Source: Allobosea sp. CS1GBMeth4 (GTDB lineage Bacteria > Pseudomonadota > Alphaproteobacteria > Rhizobiales > Beijerinckiaceae). Taken from it: a DNA stretch of 64,000 nucleotides. This document shows positions 17,856 to 26,513 of this stretch, in pieces. Position 1 is the stretch's first letter. Each line of letters starts with the position of its first letter. The stretch lies in contig NZ_FYAS01000002.1 of NCBI RefSeq assembly GCF_900185715.1, forward strand, positions 124,001-188,000, read 5' to 3'. Below the pieces are notes generated by a model. It made no database searches and had not been told where the DNA came from. It saw only the letters and a program-made list of their open reading frames with translations. The position numbers and the translations under genes are program-made.

Positions 17856-19670
17856 ATGCAACTGAACCCCTTCGCGCGGAGCGAGCAGTCCCTGGAGATC
17901 GCCGCGATCAATCGCTCGATGGCGATGATCAGTTTCGACCTGAAGGGCACGATCCTGCACGCCAACGAGATCTTCCTGACGGCGTTCGGCTACAGCCTCG
18001 ACCAGGTGAAGGGGCGCCATCACAGCATCTTCGTGCCGAAGGAGGAGGCGGCGGCGCCGGCCTACAAGGCCTTCTGGGAGCGGCTCGGGCGCGGCGAGTT
18101 CGTGACGGGCCAGTTCCTGCGCATGGGCGCCGATGGCAGCGATGTCTGGATCGCCGGCAGCTACACCCCGGTGCTCGGGACGGACGGGCGGCCGGTGAAG
18201 GTCGTCAAGCTCGCCACCGTGATCACCGAGCAGAAGAACAGCGAGGCCGACCTGCGCGGCCAGGTCGCCGCCATCGGCAAGGCCATGGCGGTGATCTCCT
18301 TTTCGCTCGACGGCCGGATACTCGACGCGAACGAGAATTTCCTCGCGGCGATGGGCTACAGTCTGGCCGAGATCAGGGGCCAGCATCATTCGATGTTCTG
18401 CGAGCCCGCCTATCGGGACTCGCCGGCCTATCGCGCCTTCTGGGAGAAGCTCGGCCGCGGCGAATACGATGCCGGCCAGTATCTGCGCCTCGGCAAGGGC
18501 GGGCGCGAGGTCTGGATCCAGGCGAGCTACAACCCGATCATGGACGCCAAGGGCCGCCCGACCAAGGTCGTGAAATACGCCACCGACATCACGCAGGCGC
18601 AGAAGGCCGCCCGGCAGCTCGCGGCCGCGGTCGACGAGGCGCAGGCGATCATCGGCCGGGCGAAGGACAAGGACCTGACGCAGCGCATCCCGCTCGCCGG
18701 CAAGGAGGGCGGCATCGCGACGCTCTGCACCGACATCAACGGGCTGCTCGACAACATGGCCGAGGTGATCGGCGCAGTGGGCGTCATCTCTGCCAAGGTC
18801 GCGGGCGCTGCCGACCGCATCGCTTCGGAAAGCGTCAAGCTCGCCGAGCGCACCGAGAACCAGGCCTCGAGCCTGCAGGAGACGGCGGCGACGACGGAGG
18901 AACTCGCGGCCTCGATCAAGACCAGCGCCGGCAATTCGCGCCAGGCCGCCGCTCTCGGCGAGGAGGCGCGCACGGTCGCCGCCCGCGGCGGCGCCATCGT
19001 CACCGACGCCGTCACCGCGATGGAGCGGATCGAGCAGGCCTCGACCTCGATCGCCGACATCATCTCGATGATCGACGAGATCTCCTTCCAGACCAATCTT
19101 CTGGCGCTCAACGCCGCGGTCGAGGCCGCGCGGGCCGGCGATGCCGGGCGCGGCTTCGCCGTGGTCGCCTCGGAGGTGCGGGCGCTGGCCGGCCGCTCGA
19201 GCGAATCGGCGAACGGCATCAAGGCGCTGATCACCAATTCGAGCGAGCAGGTGCGCTCCGGCGTCAAGCTGGTCAAGGACGCCGGGCGCACGCTCGACGA
19301 GATCGTCGAGGCGGCTCATCGCGTCGCCGGCACCATCGCCGAGATCTCGAGCGCCGCGGCCGAGCAGGCCAACGGCGTCGAGGAGATGGCCAAGACAGTC
19401 GCCCATATGGACGAGATGACCCAGAAGAACTCGCTGATGGCGGATGCCAGCTCGAAGCTCTCGCGCGATCTGCAGGCCGAGACGCAGGCGCTCGCCGCGC
19501 TGGTCGGCGATTTCCGGCTCGGCCCCGGCGACACGGCCGGGGCGATGGCGTCGAGCCTGCGCGCGGTGCTGCCGGCGATGAAGGCAGCGGTCGCGCCGGC
19601 GCAGCCGGCGGCCCGGGCGCCGGTGCGGGTCGCCTCGGGCGGGGGCGCTGACGGCTGGGCCGAGTTCTGA
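17856..19670 (+). CDS. Soluble PAS-PAS methyl-accepting chemotaxis protein
   Basis: 604 residues from [11 protein letters not shown], preceded by GAGG; ATG 17844 and GTG 17829 are also in frame. Two tandem PAS domains (about 15-120 and 135-240) are clear duplicates: GRHHSIF...[13 protein letters not shown] versus GQHHSMF...[14 protein letters not shown] signalling domain follows with the hairpin tip [19 protein letters not shown] near 405. No membrane segment is present, as in BdlA/Aer-like cytoplasmic receptors. The C-terminus ends GWAEF, fitting the xWxxF pentapeptide that tethers CheR/CheB. The upstream FNR box suggests low-oxygen control. No other che genes are nearby. Confidence 0.93.
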   Translation: MQLNPFARSEQSLEIAAINRSMAMISFDLKGTILHANEIFLTAFGYSLDQVKGRHHSIFVPKEEAAAPAYKAFWERLGRGEFVTGQFLRMGADGSDVWIAGSYTPVLGTDGRPVKVVKLATVITEQKNSEADLRGQVAAIGKAMAVISFSLDGRILDANENFLAAMGYSLAEIRGQHHSMFCEPAYRDSPAYRAFWEKLGRGEYDAGQYLRLGKGGREVWIQASYNPIMDAKGRPTKVVKYATDITQAQKAARQLAAAVDEAQAIIGRAKDKDLTQRIPLAGKEGGIATLCTDINGLLDNMAEVIGAVGVISAKVAGAADRIASESVKLAERTENQASSLQETAATTEELAASIKTSAGNSRQAAALGEEARTVAARGGAIVTDAVTAMERIEQASTSIADIISMIDEISFQTNLLALNAAVEAARAGDAGRGFAVVASEVRALAGRSSESANGIKALITNSSEQVRSGVKLVKDAGRTLDEIVEAAHRVAGTIAEISSAAAEQANGVEEMAKTVAHMDEMTQKNSLMADASSKLSRDLQAETQALAALVGDFRLGPGDTAGAMASSLRAVLPAMKAAVAPAQPAARAPVRVASGGGADGWAEF

Positions 19671-19674
19671 GCGG

Positions 19675-20166
19675 TCAGGCGCTCGCTGTCGCGGCCGCGA
19701 GCAGCACGAGCGCCAGTGTCGCGAAGACGGCGCGGATGGCGTGGCCGCGTTCCCACCGGTCGCGCAGCGCGGTCCAACCGGCGGTGTGATCGTCCGCGCC
19801 GGTGTTGAAGAAGCGCTCGCTGGCGGCGTCGAGCTCGCTGTCCTTCAGCCAGTGCCGGTTCACCGGGTGCACGACGAGCCAGTACAGGGCCTGGACGGCC
19901 AGAGCACTGGCGCAGGCCGCCCAGGCGAGCCGGGAGGCGGCGCTCCCCGGCGGGAGCATCAGGGCGAGCGCGGCGCTGGCGGGGATGGTGCCGATCTCGC
20001 CGAGGCCGCCGGCGACAGTGAAGCCGGGATAGTAGATCGTCTGGACCGCGAGATAATGCTCCCGCGCCAGCCGGAGCTTGCCGGGCATTTCGAGCGCATG
20101 ACCGAGCGCGGCCGTCATCGAGAGGGCGGCGAGCAGGATCGCGAGGATCTGGACGGCGACGAGCAT
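19675..20166 (-). CDS. DUF1772-like membrane protein
   Basis: 163 residues with four hydrophobic segments and an internal HPVNRHWLK motif as in DUF1772/anthrone oxygenase-like proteins. It is convergent with the chemoreceptor, the two stops lying 4 bp apart. Function unknown; the family call is moderate because only overall layout and the HPxN segment support it. Confidence 0.7.
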   Translation of the reverse strand: MLVAVQILAILLAALSMTAALGHALEMPGKLRLAREHYLAVQTIYYPGFTVAGGLGEIGTIPASAALALMLPPGSAASRLAWAACASALAVQALYWLVVHPVNRHWLKDSELDAASERFFNTGADDHTAGWTALRDRWERGHAIRAVFATLALVLLAAATASA

Positions 20167-20321
20167 GGTGGCTTCCGGTCCTGTCCTGTTGCCCGAGCAA
20201 CCATCGGCCGGCGCGATCGTTCCCGCTCCTCGCGGGGGATTTCGGCCTTCGGGCTCTTGCCAGCCTTCGCCGAATGCGCTTTGCGGAAGGGCTCTCTCCT
20301 GAAGCCCGCGCAGGACCCGCC

Positions 20322-20831
20322 ATGGCCGACCCCGCCGCCAACAAGGCCTTCCCCGTTTCCTGGGACCAGTTCCATCGCGACGCCCGCGCGCTCGCCTGGC
20401 GCCTCGCCGATGCCGGGCCGTTCGAGGCGATGGTCTGCATCACCCGCGGCGGGCTGGTGCCGGCGGCGATCATCTGCCGCGAGCTCGGCCTGCGCCTGAT
20501 CGAGACGGTCTGCGTCGCGAGCTATCACGACTACAAGAACCAGTCCGAGCTCAAGGTGATGAAGGAGATCGCGCCCTCGATCCGCGCCATCGGCGACGGC
20601 AGGGGCAAGGGCGTTCTGGTCGTCGACGACCTCACCGACACCGGCAAGACGGCGCGCGTCGTGCGCGAGATGCTGCCGAACGCGCATTTCGCCACGGTCT
20701 ACGCCAAGCCGGCCGGCGTGCCGGTGGTCGACACCTTCGTCACCGAGGTCAGCCAGGACACCTGGATCTATTTCCCCTGGGACATGGGGCTCGCCTATGT
20801 CGAGCCGATCGCCAAGGACCACAAGGGCTGA
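20322..20831 (+). CDS. gpt: Xanthine phosphoribosyltransferase
   Basis: 169 residues from [10 protein letters not shown]; a start 16 codons earlier is possible but non-conserved. The enzyme converts xanthine/guanine plus PRPP to nucleotides (purine salvage). The PRPP loop [13 protein letters not shown] is at about 108-120, ITRGGLVPA near 40 contacts pyrophosphate, and the Gpt-specific YFPWDMG segment near the end is present. Length is normal. Confidence 0.93.
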   Translation: MADPAANKAFPVSWDQFHRDARALAWRLADAGPFEAMVCITRGGLVPAAIICRELGLRLIETVCVASYHDYKNQSELKVMKEIAPSIRAIGDGRGKGVLVVDDLTDTGKTARVVREMLPNAHFATVYAKPAGVPVVDTFVTEVSQDTWIYFPWDMGLAYVEPIAKDHKG

Positions 20832-20834
20832 GGG

Positions 20835-20880
20835 CAGCCGTCTTTGCGGGGCGCCGCACAGCGGCGAGCCCGGAACCCAC
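20835..20880. repeat. Intergenic palindromic repeat, GGGGCGCCGC family
   Basis: The segment GGGGCGCCGC...GCGGCGAGCCCGGAAC matches, in reverse complement, the right half of the repeat at 48801-48848. It lies just after the gpt stop. Confidence 0.5.
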
Positions 20881-20889
20881 CCCTCTTTT

Positions 20890-20981
20890 CGTCATGGTGG
20901 GGCTTGTCCCGACCATCCACGTCTTCGCGGGTCGAGCGTGCGTTCAAGGTGTGGATGCTCGCCACAAGGGCGAGCATGACG
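20890..20981 (+). repeat. Palindromic intergenic repeat, copy A (about 92 bp)
   Basis: Begins CGTCATGGTGGGGCTTGTCC, continues with CGACCATCCACGTCTT and ends GTGGATGCTCGCCACAAGG plus CGAGCATGACG. Near-identical copies occur at 24696-24792 (reverse) and 45079-45171. The ends are imperfect inverted repeats, so it can fold as a long hairpin. Confidence 0.85.
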
Positions 20982-21051
20982 ACTGGAGCCGCGTCGCGGT
21001 CATGGGCTCCGGGCGCGGTCCTGCCGGCCCGCCCCGGAGTGACGGCGGAGT

Positions 21052-21954
21052 TCAGGCGCTGCTCGGCGCGCGGAGCGCCACGACCATGCCGGTGACGGCC
21101 AGCGCCATGCCGGCGATCTCCAGCGCCGAGGCGCGCTCGCCGAGGAAGGCGGCGCCGGACAGCGCCGTGACCACCGGGACCAGCGGCAGGAACAGCGCGG
21201 CGCGGGCGGCGCCGAGGATGGCGACCGCCTCGGTGTAGAGAAAGAGCGCGACCGCCCCGACCAGCACGCCCTGATAGAGCGCCTGCAGCGCGAGCGCCGG
21301 CAGCGGCACGGCGAGCAGGTTGACCGGCTGGACCAGCGCGAGCAGCGGCAGCAGCGGCACCGAGAGCAGGCAGGTCGCCATGGTGACCTCGACGGCGTCG
21401 GCGCCCCAGCGCCGGGCGAGCAGGCCGAACACCGACCAGAGCAGGGCGATCAGCACGAAGAGCAGGTCGCCGATCCAGGCGCCTTCGCGGGTCGGCGTGT
21501 TCGCGATCGCCTCGAAGGAGAACACGAGAACCCCGGCGACGATGATGCCGAGGCCGACGATCCGCAGCGACGCGATGCGCTCGCCGAGGACGAGGCTCGC
21601 GAGCAGCGCGGTCGCGACCGGGATCAGCCCGGGCGAGATCACCGAGGAGTGCAGGGCCGGGGCGAAATGCGCGCCGCCGACCAGGATCAGGCTGTAGCTC
21701 GGCCCGACGATGGCGGTGAGGAGAAGCGCCTTCGTCCAGCCGAGCCGGCCGACCGGGAACGGCTTCAGGCGCCGGAGCGCGAAGGGCAGCAGCACCAGCG
21801 CGGCGGCGAGGAAGCGCAGCATGGTGACGTCGCCGGCCGAGAGGCCGTCCGCCACCGATTGCCGCGAGACCACCGCCTGAACGCCCCAGATCACGGCCGC
21901 GAGGATGCCGCAGGCAAAGCCGATGGCGAGGCGGGAGGAGGCGGGATTGGACAC
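21052..21954 (-). CDS. EamA/DMT-family transporter
   Basis: 300 residues with ten hydrophobic segments in two EamA halves (GILAAVIWGVQAVVSRQ at the start; DLLFVLIALLWSVFGLLARRWG in the second half). Drug/metabolite-type exporters of this family move amino acids, sugars or metabolites; the substrate is unknown. It is a single gene between two repeat elements. Confidence 0.9.
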   Translation of the reverse strand: MSNPASSRLAIGFACGILAAVIWGVQAVVSRQSVADGLSAGDVTMLRFLAAALVLLPFALRRLKPFPVGRLGWTKALLLTAIVGPSYSLILVGGAHFAPALHSSVISPGLIPVATALLASLVLGERIASLRIVGLGIIVAGVLVFSFEAIANTPTREGAWIGDLLFVLIALLWSVFGLLARRWGADAVEVTMATCLLSVPLLPLLALVQPVNLLAVPLPALALQALYQGVLVGAVALFLYTEAVAILGAARAALFLPLVPVVTALSGAAFLGERASALEIAGMALAVTGMVVALRAPSSA

Positions 21955-22099
21955 TGGGGGAAGGCCTTGCGGAAGCAGGGCGGCTTATGGGCGTAAGGGG
22001 AGGTGGCGGCAAGGGTGGGCGCGGCAGGAGGCTCTACCTCGGACGCATGGGCGGGGAACCGCGAGGCCTCCCTATCCTGTGCGGATTCCTCCGCACAAG

Positions 22100-22264
22100 G
22101 CTGATCGCCTTTGTTCCTCCCTTCCCCCTTGTGGGGAAGGGTATGGGGATGGGGGGCGAACGACTGGGTGCAAGGCGATTTGTAGACGCGGACCAGCCAA
22201 TTCCCGGCGAACGCCGTCCGACTTTTCGCCCCCCACCCCTTCCCCTCCCCCAGGGGGAGGGGTT
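22100..22264 (+). repeat. Large intergenic inverted repeat, copy 1
   Basis: Starts GCTGATCGCCTTTG, contains CTTCCCCCTTGTGGGGAAGG, GGCGATTTGTAGACGCGGAC and TTCCCGGCGAACGCCGTCCG, and ends in CCCCTCCCCCAGGGGGAGGG. A homologous element lies inverted at 24808-24973. It fills most of the 380-bp gap between the EamA and serine-hydrolase genes; no ORF is credible there. Confidence 0.8.
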
Positions 22265-22334
22265 ACCCGCGCCTCTTCGCGTTTCGCGGAGGAATCTGTC
22301 AGGAGAGGGGGGCGCGTCGCGGTTCCGGCGTCAA

Positions 22335-23405
22335 TCACTCCACCGCCGCGACCAGCCGCTCCAGGAAGCCGTCGATTGCGGCCTTGTCGATCCAGCGCAG
22401 CACGGCGACGAGCTCGTGCTCCGGGTCGATCCAGATCAGGTTGTTGCCGGCTCCCTGCGCGCTGAAGGCGCTCGCCGGCAGCTTCGGATTGGCGGCGGGG
22501 CCGCGGTTCAGCCACCAGAGGAAGCCGTAATTCGGCAGGGTCGGCGAGGGGATGACCGATTGCGCCAGCCAGGCGGCCGGAATCAGCTCGCGCCCCTCCC
22601 AGACGCCGTTCTGCGCGATCAATTGGCCGAAGCGGGCATGGTCGCGGGCGCTGATGAAGAGGCCGCCGCCCCAATGGCCGCCGCCGGGGACCGACTGCAT
22701 GCGCTCACCGTCGATCTCGACCCAGGAGGTCTCGTAGCCCTCCCAGCGCCAGCCCTGCGAGGCGCCGATCGGATCCATGATGCGCTCGCGCAGCACCTGC
22801 GGCAGCGGCTTCCGGAAGCGGCGCAGCAGCGCGTAGCCGAGCGCGTTCACCCGGACGTCGTTGTATTCGTAGAGGCTGCCGGGCTCGCTGAGCTCGCGGC
22901 GCTGGCCCTTGCGGCTGTTGTCGGCGCCGATGCCGATCTGCCTGAAATGGTCGACCTGGTCGGATTTGCCGAAGATCTCGCCCTGCCATTCGCTGTTCAT
23001 GTTGAGCAGATGGCGCCAGGTGACCTTGGCATTGTGCGGGCTGGAGAAATGCGGGCCGTCGACGCTCCGGCCCACCGGCTCGTCGATATCGGCGATCAAG
23101 CCGTCGGCGACGGCGAGGCCGGCCAGCACCGAGAGATAGCTCTTGGCGATCGAGAAGGTCATGTCGGCCCGCTCGACATCGCCCCATTCGGCGACGACCT
23201 GACCGCATTTCAAGACCACGCCGGCCGGCCCGCCGCGCGGCTCGACCGGCCCGACGATCTCGGTCCAGGGACCTTTCTCGTCCCATTCGCGGTTCCCGAC
23301 ATAGGCGCCGTCCGGATAGAACATGCTGCGCGGCCAGGGGGAGTCGTGCGCCTGCGCGAAGTCGATGGCGGCCTGGAGACGGGCGGGGGAGAGGGAATGG
23401 GGCAA
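22335..23405 (-). CDS. Class C beta-lactamase-like serine hydrolase
   Basis: About 356 residues if begun at the TTG reading MPHSLSPARL; no ATG lies upstream within the conserved part, so the start is uncertain (the open frame reaches 23639). Catalytic landmarks are the SxxK motif FSIAKSYLS and the YxN-type motif YEYNDVRVNALGYALLRR, with GGLFISARDHARFGQLI and GYGFLWW-type segments behind. The family includes esterases, D-amino-acid peptidases and lactamases. No signal peptide is clear. Confidence 0.85.
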   Translation of the reverse strand: MPHSLSPARLQAAIDFAQAHDSPWPRSMFYPDGAYVGNREWDEKGPWTEIVGPVEPRGGPAGVVLKCGQVVAEWGDVERADMTFSIAKSYLSVLAGLAVADGLIADIDEPVGRSVDGPHFSSPHNAKVTWRHLLNMNSEWQGEIFGKSDQVDHFRQIGIGADNSRKGQRRELSEPGSLYEYNDVRVNALGYALLRRFRKPLPQVLRERIMDPIGASQGWRWEGYETSWVEIDGERMQSVPGGGHWGGGLFISARDHARFGQLIAQNGVWEGRELIPAAWLAQSVIPSPTLPNYGFLWWLNRGPAANPKLPASAFSAQGAGNNLIWIDPEHELVAVLRWIDKAAIDGFLERLVAAVE

Positions 23406-23605
23406 GGCGGGACTCGGGGAGGCGGGGGCTGACGGGGCGGGTTTAGCATTGCTGCTGCGAGGCGTCTTCGTCTCTCGGTGCAGGTCAGGCTGTGCGCAAG
23501 GTGCAATGATTACTGGCGGCGGACAGTCGGAACAGGTATGTGAGCGTTTACAACCCTCGGTATATAAAGGCAGCTGCGTGTTCAACGAGCCGGAACGTTG
23601 ACCAT

Positions 23606-24070
23606 ATGCGGAAGAGCAAGATGGCGTTGTGCGCGGCATTCGCCTCGCTGCCCTCGCACCCGGCGATATTGAAGATTCGGTCAGAGCTAGAGAGGGGCAT
23701 CGAGAATGTTTTTCGCCTTGGCCTGCCCTTTGAGTTCTTTAGGCTCGACACTGCTGATGTAGTTAGATTCGATGATTTATCGTTCTATTTTTCACCGGAG
23801 CACGACAAGATTATTTTGGTTTTCGTTTATCCTGGTTCAACGCAGTCAGAAAAACTGATCCTTCCAGGCGTAGATGCGTCATTCAGTTCCATTGAGATTG
23901 ATGAGTTCGGTTCTTTTTTGGAGCATGGCGGAGTCAAATTCGATAGATCCGATCTGAATTCGGCTGTTTCCACTATTAAATTGAATGGTTCCGTATTTTA
24001 CTTTGATAAGACGTGCTCAGACCGCAGGATTGATATTACGAACTTCTCTGTGGGGGAGAGCGCCCTCTAA
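23606..24070 (+). CDS. Hypothetical protein, low-G+C orphan
   Basis: 154 residues from MRKSKMALCAAF; starts at 23540 (GTG) and 23621 (ATG with GGAAG ahead) are also in frame. I do not recognise the family. The protein is small, acidic and soluble, with alternating strand-like segments (DDLSFYFSPEHDKIILVFVY; SVFYFDKTCSDRRIDITNF), a layout reminiscent of immunity-type proteins, but no toxin gene is nearby. Base composition is about 45% G+C and codon choice is unlike every neighbour, indicating recent transfer. A gene-poor, repeat-rich region follows. Confidence 0.65.
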   Translation: MRKSKMALCAAFASLPSHPAILKIRSELERGIENVFRLGLPFEFFRLDTADVVRFDDLSFYFSPEHDKIILVFVYPGSTQSEKLILPGVDASFSSIEIDEFGSFLEHGGVKFDRSDLNSAVSTIKLNGSVFYFDKTCSDRRIDITNFSVGESAL

Positions 24071-24695
24071 CATGCGACGTGATCAATCTGCTCAGCGGCA
24101 TGGTTAGAACCTCCCAAGATTCAGGTCATCCCGGCCAGAGCGTAGCGCAGAGCACGCCAGGGGCCTTGCCGTGAGTGGGTCCCGGGTCTCCCTCCGGTCG
24201 CCCGGTGAGACCAGTGGCTTCGCGAAGGCCGAGCTCCTTCATCCACGGTGGAGCCTCCCGCCGGCTCATCGCCGCGAGGGTTTGAACGCAGGCGCGATCC
24301 CGAGGGAGGCGCGGGGCTGGGCGGCGTCGCAGTCGACGGCTGCGTGCCGAATGTCGATGTCGAAATGTCGAGGCAGCGCCACTGGCCGCTGCCCAGCCCC
24401 CGCGCGCGGTTTTCTTTCGAGCCTTCGTCGTGTGTTGCGTCCGGCTGGACCGGGGTGCCTGCCCCGAACGACGAAATCCCTCCGTGGTGGAAGGAGCAAG
24501 CTCGCGAAAGTGGATCGCACTTCCGCGGAGCCGGGCTCCTCCGGGCTCGCAAGGCCCTGTCGCCACGAAACACCGCTCTCCCGCCCGGCCTCATGATGCC
24601 TCGCGAAGCCCCCTCGGTTCGGGCGGGACAGGCGAAGCATAAGCGGGGTTTCGGGAGCGGGGATCGATTGGGGATATATCCCCGCGGGCTTCGCC

Positions 24696-24792
24696 GTCAG
24701 GCCCGCCCTTATGGCGAGCATCCACGTCTCGACCACGGCGCCTGGTCGACCGGGCGAAAACGTGGATGGCCGGGACGAGCCCGACCATGACG
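24696..24792 (-). repeat. Palindromic intergenic repeat, copy B
   Basis: On the minus strand it reads CGTCATGGTCGGGCTCGTCC, then CGGCCATCCACGTTTTCGCC and ends with GACGTGGATGCTCGCCATAA. It is the inverted counterpart of copies A (20890-20981) and C (45079-45171), with several point differences. Confidence 0.85.
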
Positions 24793-24807
24793 GGAAGGGC
24801 GCGGGGA

Positions 24808-24973
24808 ACCCCTCCGCCTTGTGGGGAAGGGCAGGGGCGGGGGGCGCAAAGTCGAACCGACTTCGCCGGGAACCGGCTGGTCCGCTTCTACAAATCGCCT
24901 CGTACCCGGTCGTTCGTCCGCCATCCCCATGCCCTTCCCCACAAGGGGGACGGACGGAGGCAAGGCGATCAGC
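24808..24973 (-). repeat. Large intergenic inverted repeat, copy 2
   Basis: In reverse complement this element reads GCTGATCGCCTTGC, then CCCCCTTGTGGGGAAGGGCA, GGCGATTTGTAGAAGCGGAC, TTCCCGGCGAAGTCGG and a closing C/G-rich arm. It is the inverted homologue of the copy at 22100-22264. Confidence 0.8.
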
Positions 24974-25024
24974 CTTTCGCCGAGGCATCCCTGCGGGAGC
25001 AGGTCGGGGCGCGGTTCCGGCGGC

Positions 25025-25261
25025 TCAGGCGGCGGTGCCGTTGAGCAGGCGCTGATAATGCTCGGCGTGCTGATAGCAGCGCTCGGCCTCGATGCGGTCG
25101 CCGGCGCGGGCCCTGGCCTCGGCCAGGGTCCGGTAGCGCTCGCAGTTCGCCTGCGCGCTGGCGCCCGGCATCGTCCGCCGGGGCGCGGCGCGCCCTTCCG
25201 AGCGGGGGGCGCGGTTCTTCGACGTCATGGGTTGGTGCGTGGTCATAACCAGCTTCCTCAT
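25025..25261 (-). CDS. Small DUF4167-like protein
   Basis: 78 residues. The C-terminal half, CERYRTLAEARARAGDRIEAERCYQHAEHYQRLLN, matches the helical DUF4167 signature (repeat-like A...GDRxxAExxxQHAEHYxR) found at the start of larger basic proteins in Hyphomicrobiales. Here it stands alone after a short basic leader. The first ATG overlaps the preceding small ORF by ATGA; inner ATGs at 25246 and 25228 are alternatives. Role unknown. Confidence 0.7.
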   Translation of the reverse strand: MRKLVMTTHQPMTSKNRAPRSEGRAAPRRTMPGASAQANCERYRTLAEARARAGDRIEAERCYQHAEHYQRLLNGTAA

Positions 25262-25410
25262 CCCAGCATTTTCCGGACGATCCGGCGCAGTTCCTCGCGG
25301 CTGAGGCCGCAGGGCTGCGGCTTCCAGTCGGCGGCGGCTCTCGGCTGCATGGCGGCGATGTCGGCGCCATGGCGGGACTCAGTCGGCTTCAGTCTTGTCG
25401 TATCTTGCAT
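25258..25410 (-). CDS. Small hypothetical protein (50 aa)
   Basis: Reads MQDTTRLKPTESRHG and ends GLSREELRRIVRKMLG, an amphipathic C-terminal helix. Its stop overlaps the DUF4167-like start by ATGA, which supports translation. No good ribosome site is seen and the frame is open further upstream, so the start is tentative. No function can be assigned. Confidence 0.5.
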   Translation of the reverse strand: MQDTTRLKPTESRHGADIAAMQPRAAADWKPQPCGLSREELRRIVRKMLG

Positions 25411-25619
25411 GTGTACTCGTTTATCGCGCGGCGGAGGCCACGCGGCGTAATGGGACATCGCCGTCCAGGGACGCCGATGCTGCTGCCGTCTGCAGCAATC
25501 AAATTGTCGACGGAGGGGCTGGAGGCTCGCCGCGATCCCCGATGAGAGACCAGCGAATCCATCCTGCGCCGTTCTTATAGCCCGGCATTGTGGCCGAATG
25601 AGGTTGACCGGTCCGAGGC

Positions 25620-25877
25620 TCAGGGAAAATGGTCCGCCGGAGCGGTGGCCGTGCGATGGCGGCATGGCCCATTGAGATTCTTCTCGATGGCTGTCATCGC
25701 CGCATTCACCGACAGGAACGGCCCCTTCCGGATATCGCTCAGGCGGGCGACCTGCTCCTCCGACAGGACGATCCAGCAGCTGCCGTGCGCGTCGCGAACG
25801 ATCGAGCAGATCGGGCGCTCGAGCAGGTCGGAGACGCCCCAATTGCCGGCGCCGTCATGCCACACGGTCGTATCCAT
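25620..25877 (-). CDS. Small hypothetical protein
   Basis: 85 residues from MDTTVWHDGAGNWG, chosen because GGAGG lies five bases before it; the longer frame has no support. Features are a short globular core (CSIVRDAHGSCWIVLSEEQVARL) and a basic His/Arg C-terminus. No signal peptide. Unknown family, first of a run of small minus-strand genes up to 28.0 kb. Confidence 0.6.
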   Translation of the reverse strand: MDTTVWHDGAGNWGVSDLLERPICSIVRDAHGSCWIVLSEEQVARLSDIRKGPFLSVNAAMTAIEKNLNGPCRHRTATAPADHFP

Positions 25878-25950
25878 GACGTCCTCCGGGCCTGCCACCC
25901 ATATGGCGACTGGCGCGGCGATTGTAAGGGCCGCAAGCCGGCGGGCACGG

Positions 25951-25976
25951 AAAAGGCCCGCCCTCGCGGGCGGGCC
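25951..25976 (-). terminator. Rho-independent terminator of the DUF1236 gene
   Basis: On the minus strand GGCCCGCCC and GGGCGGGCC pair as a 9-bp stem with a 4-base loop, followed by TTTT. It lies 40 bp past the stop of the gene at 26016-26351. Confidence 0.75.
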
Positions 25977-26015
25977 GAGGCTACGCAACGGGTACGCCAC
26001 GCGACTTCGGATCGA

Positions 26016-26351
26016 TCACTCGATCACCTGGACGATGCGGCGCGTGCCGGGCTCGACCAGGACGGGCCGGTTGTTGACCACGGTGTAGCGATAGGTGCTG
26101 CTGACGCCGTATTCCTGCGGCACCGGATAGTAGGTCACGCCGGTGGCGGGCAGGGTGGCGCCGACGACGACCGGCTGGTCGTAGCTGTAGGAGGTCGGCC
26201 GCTGCTCGACGACATAGCGCTGGAAGCGCGGCGCCATCTCGCTGCTGATGCCCGGCGGCTCGGGCAGGCCGTTGGGCTGGCCCTGATTCTGCGCCATCAC
26301 GGCGCTGGAGCCGAGGACGAGGCCGGCGGCCAAGATGACATGCTTGAGCAT
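26016..26351 (-). CDS. DUF1236 exported protein
   Basis: 111 residues. A signal peptide (MLKHVILAAGLVLGSSAVMAQ) precedes a short mature part with the DUF1236 repeat-like pattern PxxxxTYYPVPxxYGV...YRYTVVNNRPVLVEPGTRRIVQVIE. These are small periplasmic proteins widespread in Hyphomicrobiales with no known activity. A strong terminator follows. Confidence 0.8.
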   Translation of the reverse strand: MLKHVILAAGLVLGSSAVMAQNQGQPNGLPEPPGISSEMAPRFQRYVVEQRPTSYSYDQPVVVGATLPATGVTYYPVPQEYGVSSTYRYTVVNNRPVLVEPGTRRIVQVIE

Positions 26352-26513
26352 GGGTCTGGTCCTTTCTCTGGTTCGGGATGGGTGGACGTCACGTCCGATC
26401 CTCCCTAGCCAACGAGGCGGCGGAGCCGATGTTCCCGCATCGCCCGCCGGATTGTCGGCGAGCGCACGCTTCCGGCGCCGCGGGCATCCAGGCGGAACCG
26501 GAGCGGCCGCACG

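Larger units (their letters stand above)
24071..25024. other. About 950 bp without a convincing gene
   Basis: Long frames exist on both strands but they overlap each other, are rich in Arg/Gly/Ser/Pro, lack recognisable domains and look like high-G+C noise. The right third is made of two repeat elements (24696-24792, 24808-24973). The part at about 24121-24600 resembles degenerate intergenic repeat material (for example a CCCGGGTCTCCCTCCGGTCG segment). Confidence 0.6.

Noticed and set aside
17637-19406. 589-residue minus-strand frame opposite the chemoreceptor
   Set aside because: Antisense shadow of a clearly coding gene; no domain and no ribosome site.
24248-24988. Overlapping frames of 140-240 residues on both strands in the gene-poor region
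   Set aside because: All are low-complexity, mutually overlapping and cover repeat elements.
25402-25410. ATCTTGCAT as a third copy of the shared GntR motif
   Set aside because: Only nine of eleven bases agree and it covers the start codon of an unrelated small gene, so chance is likely.
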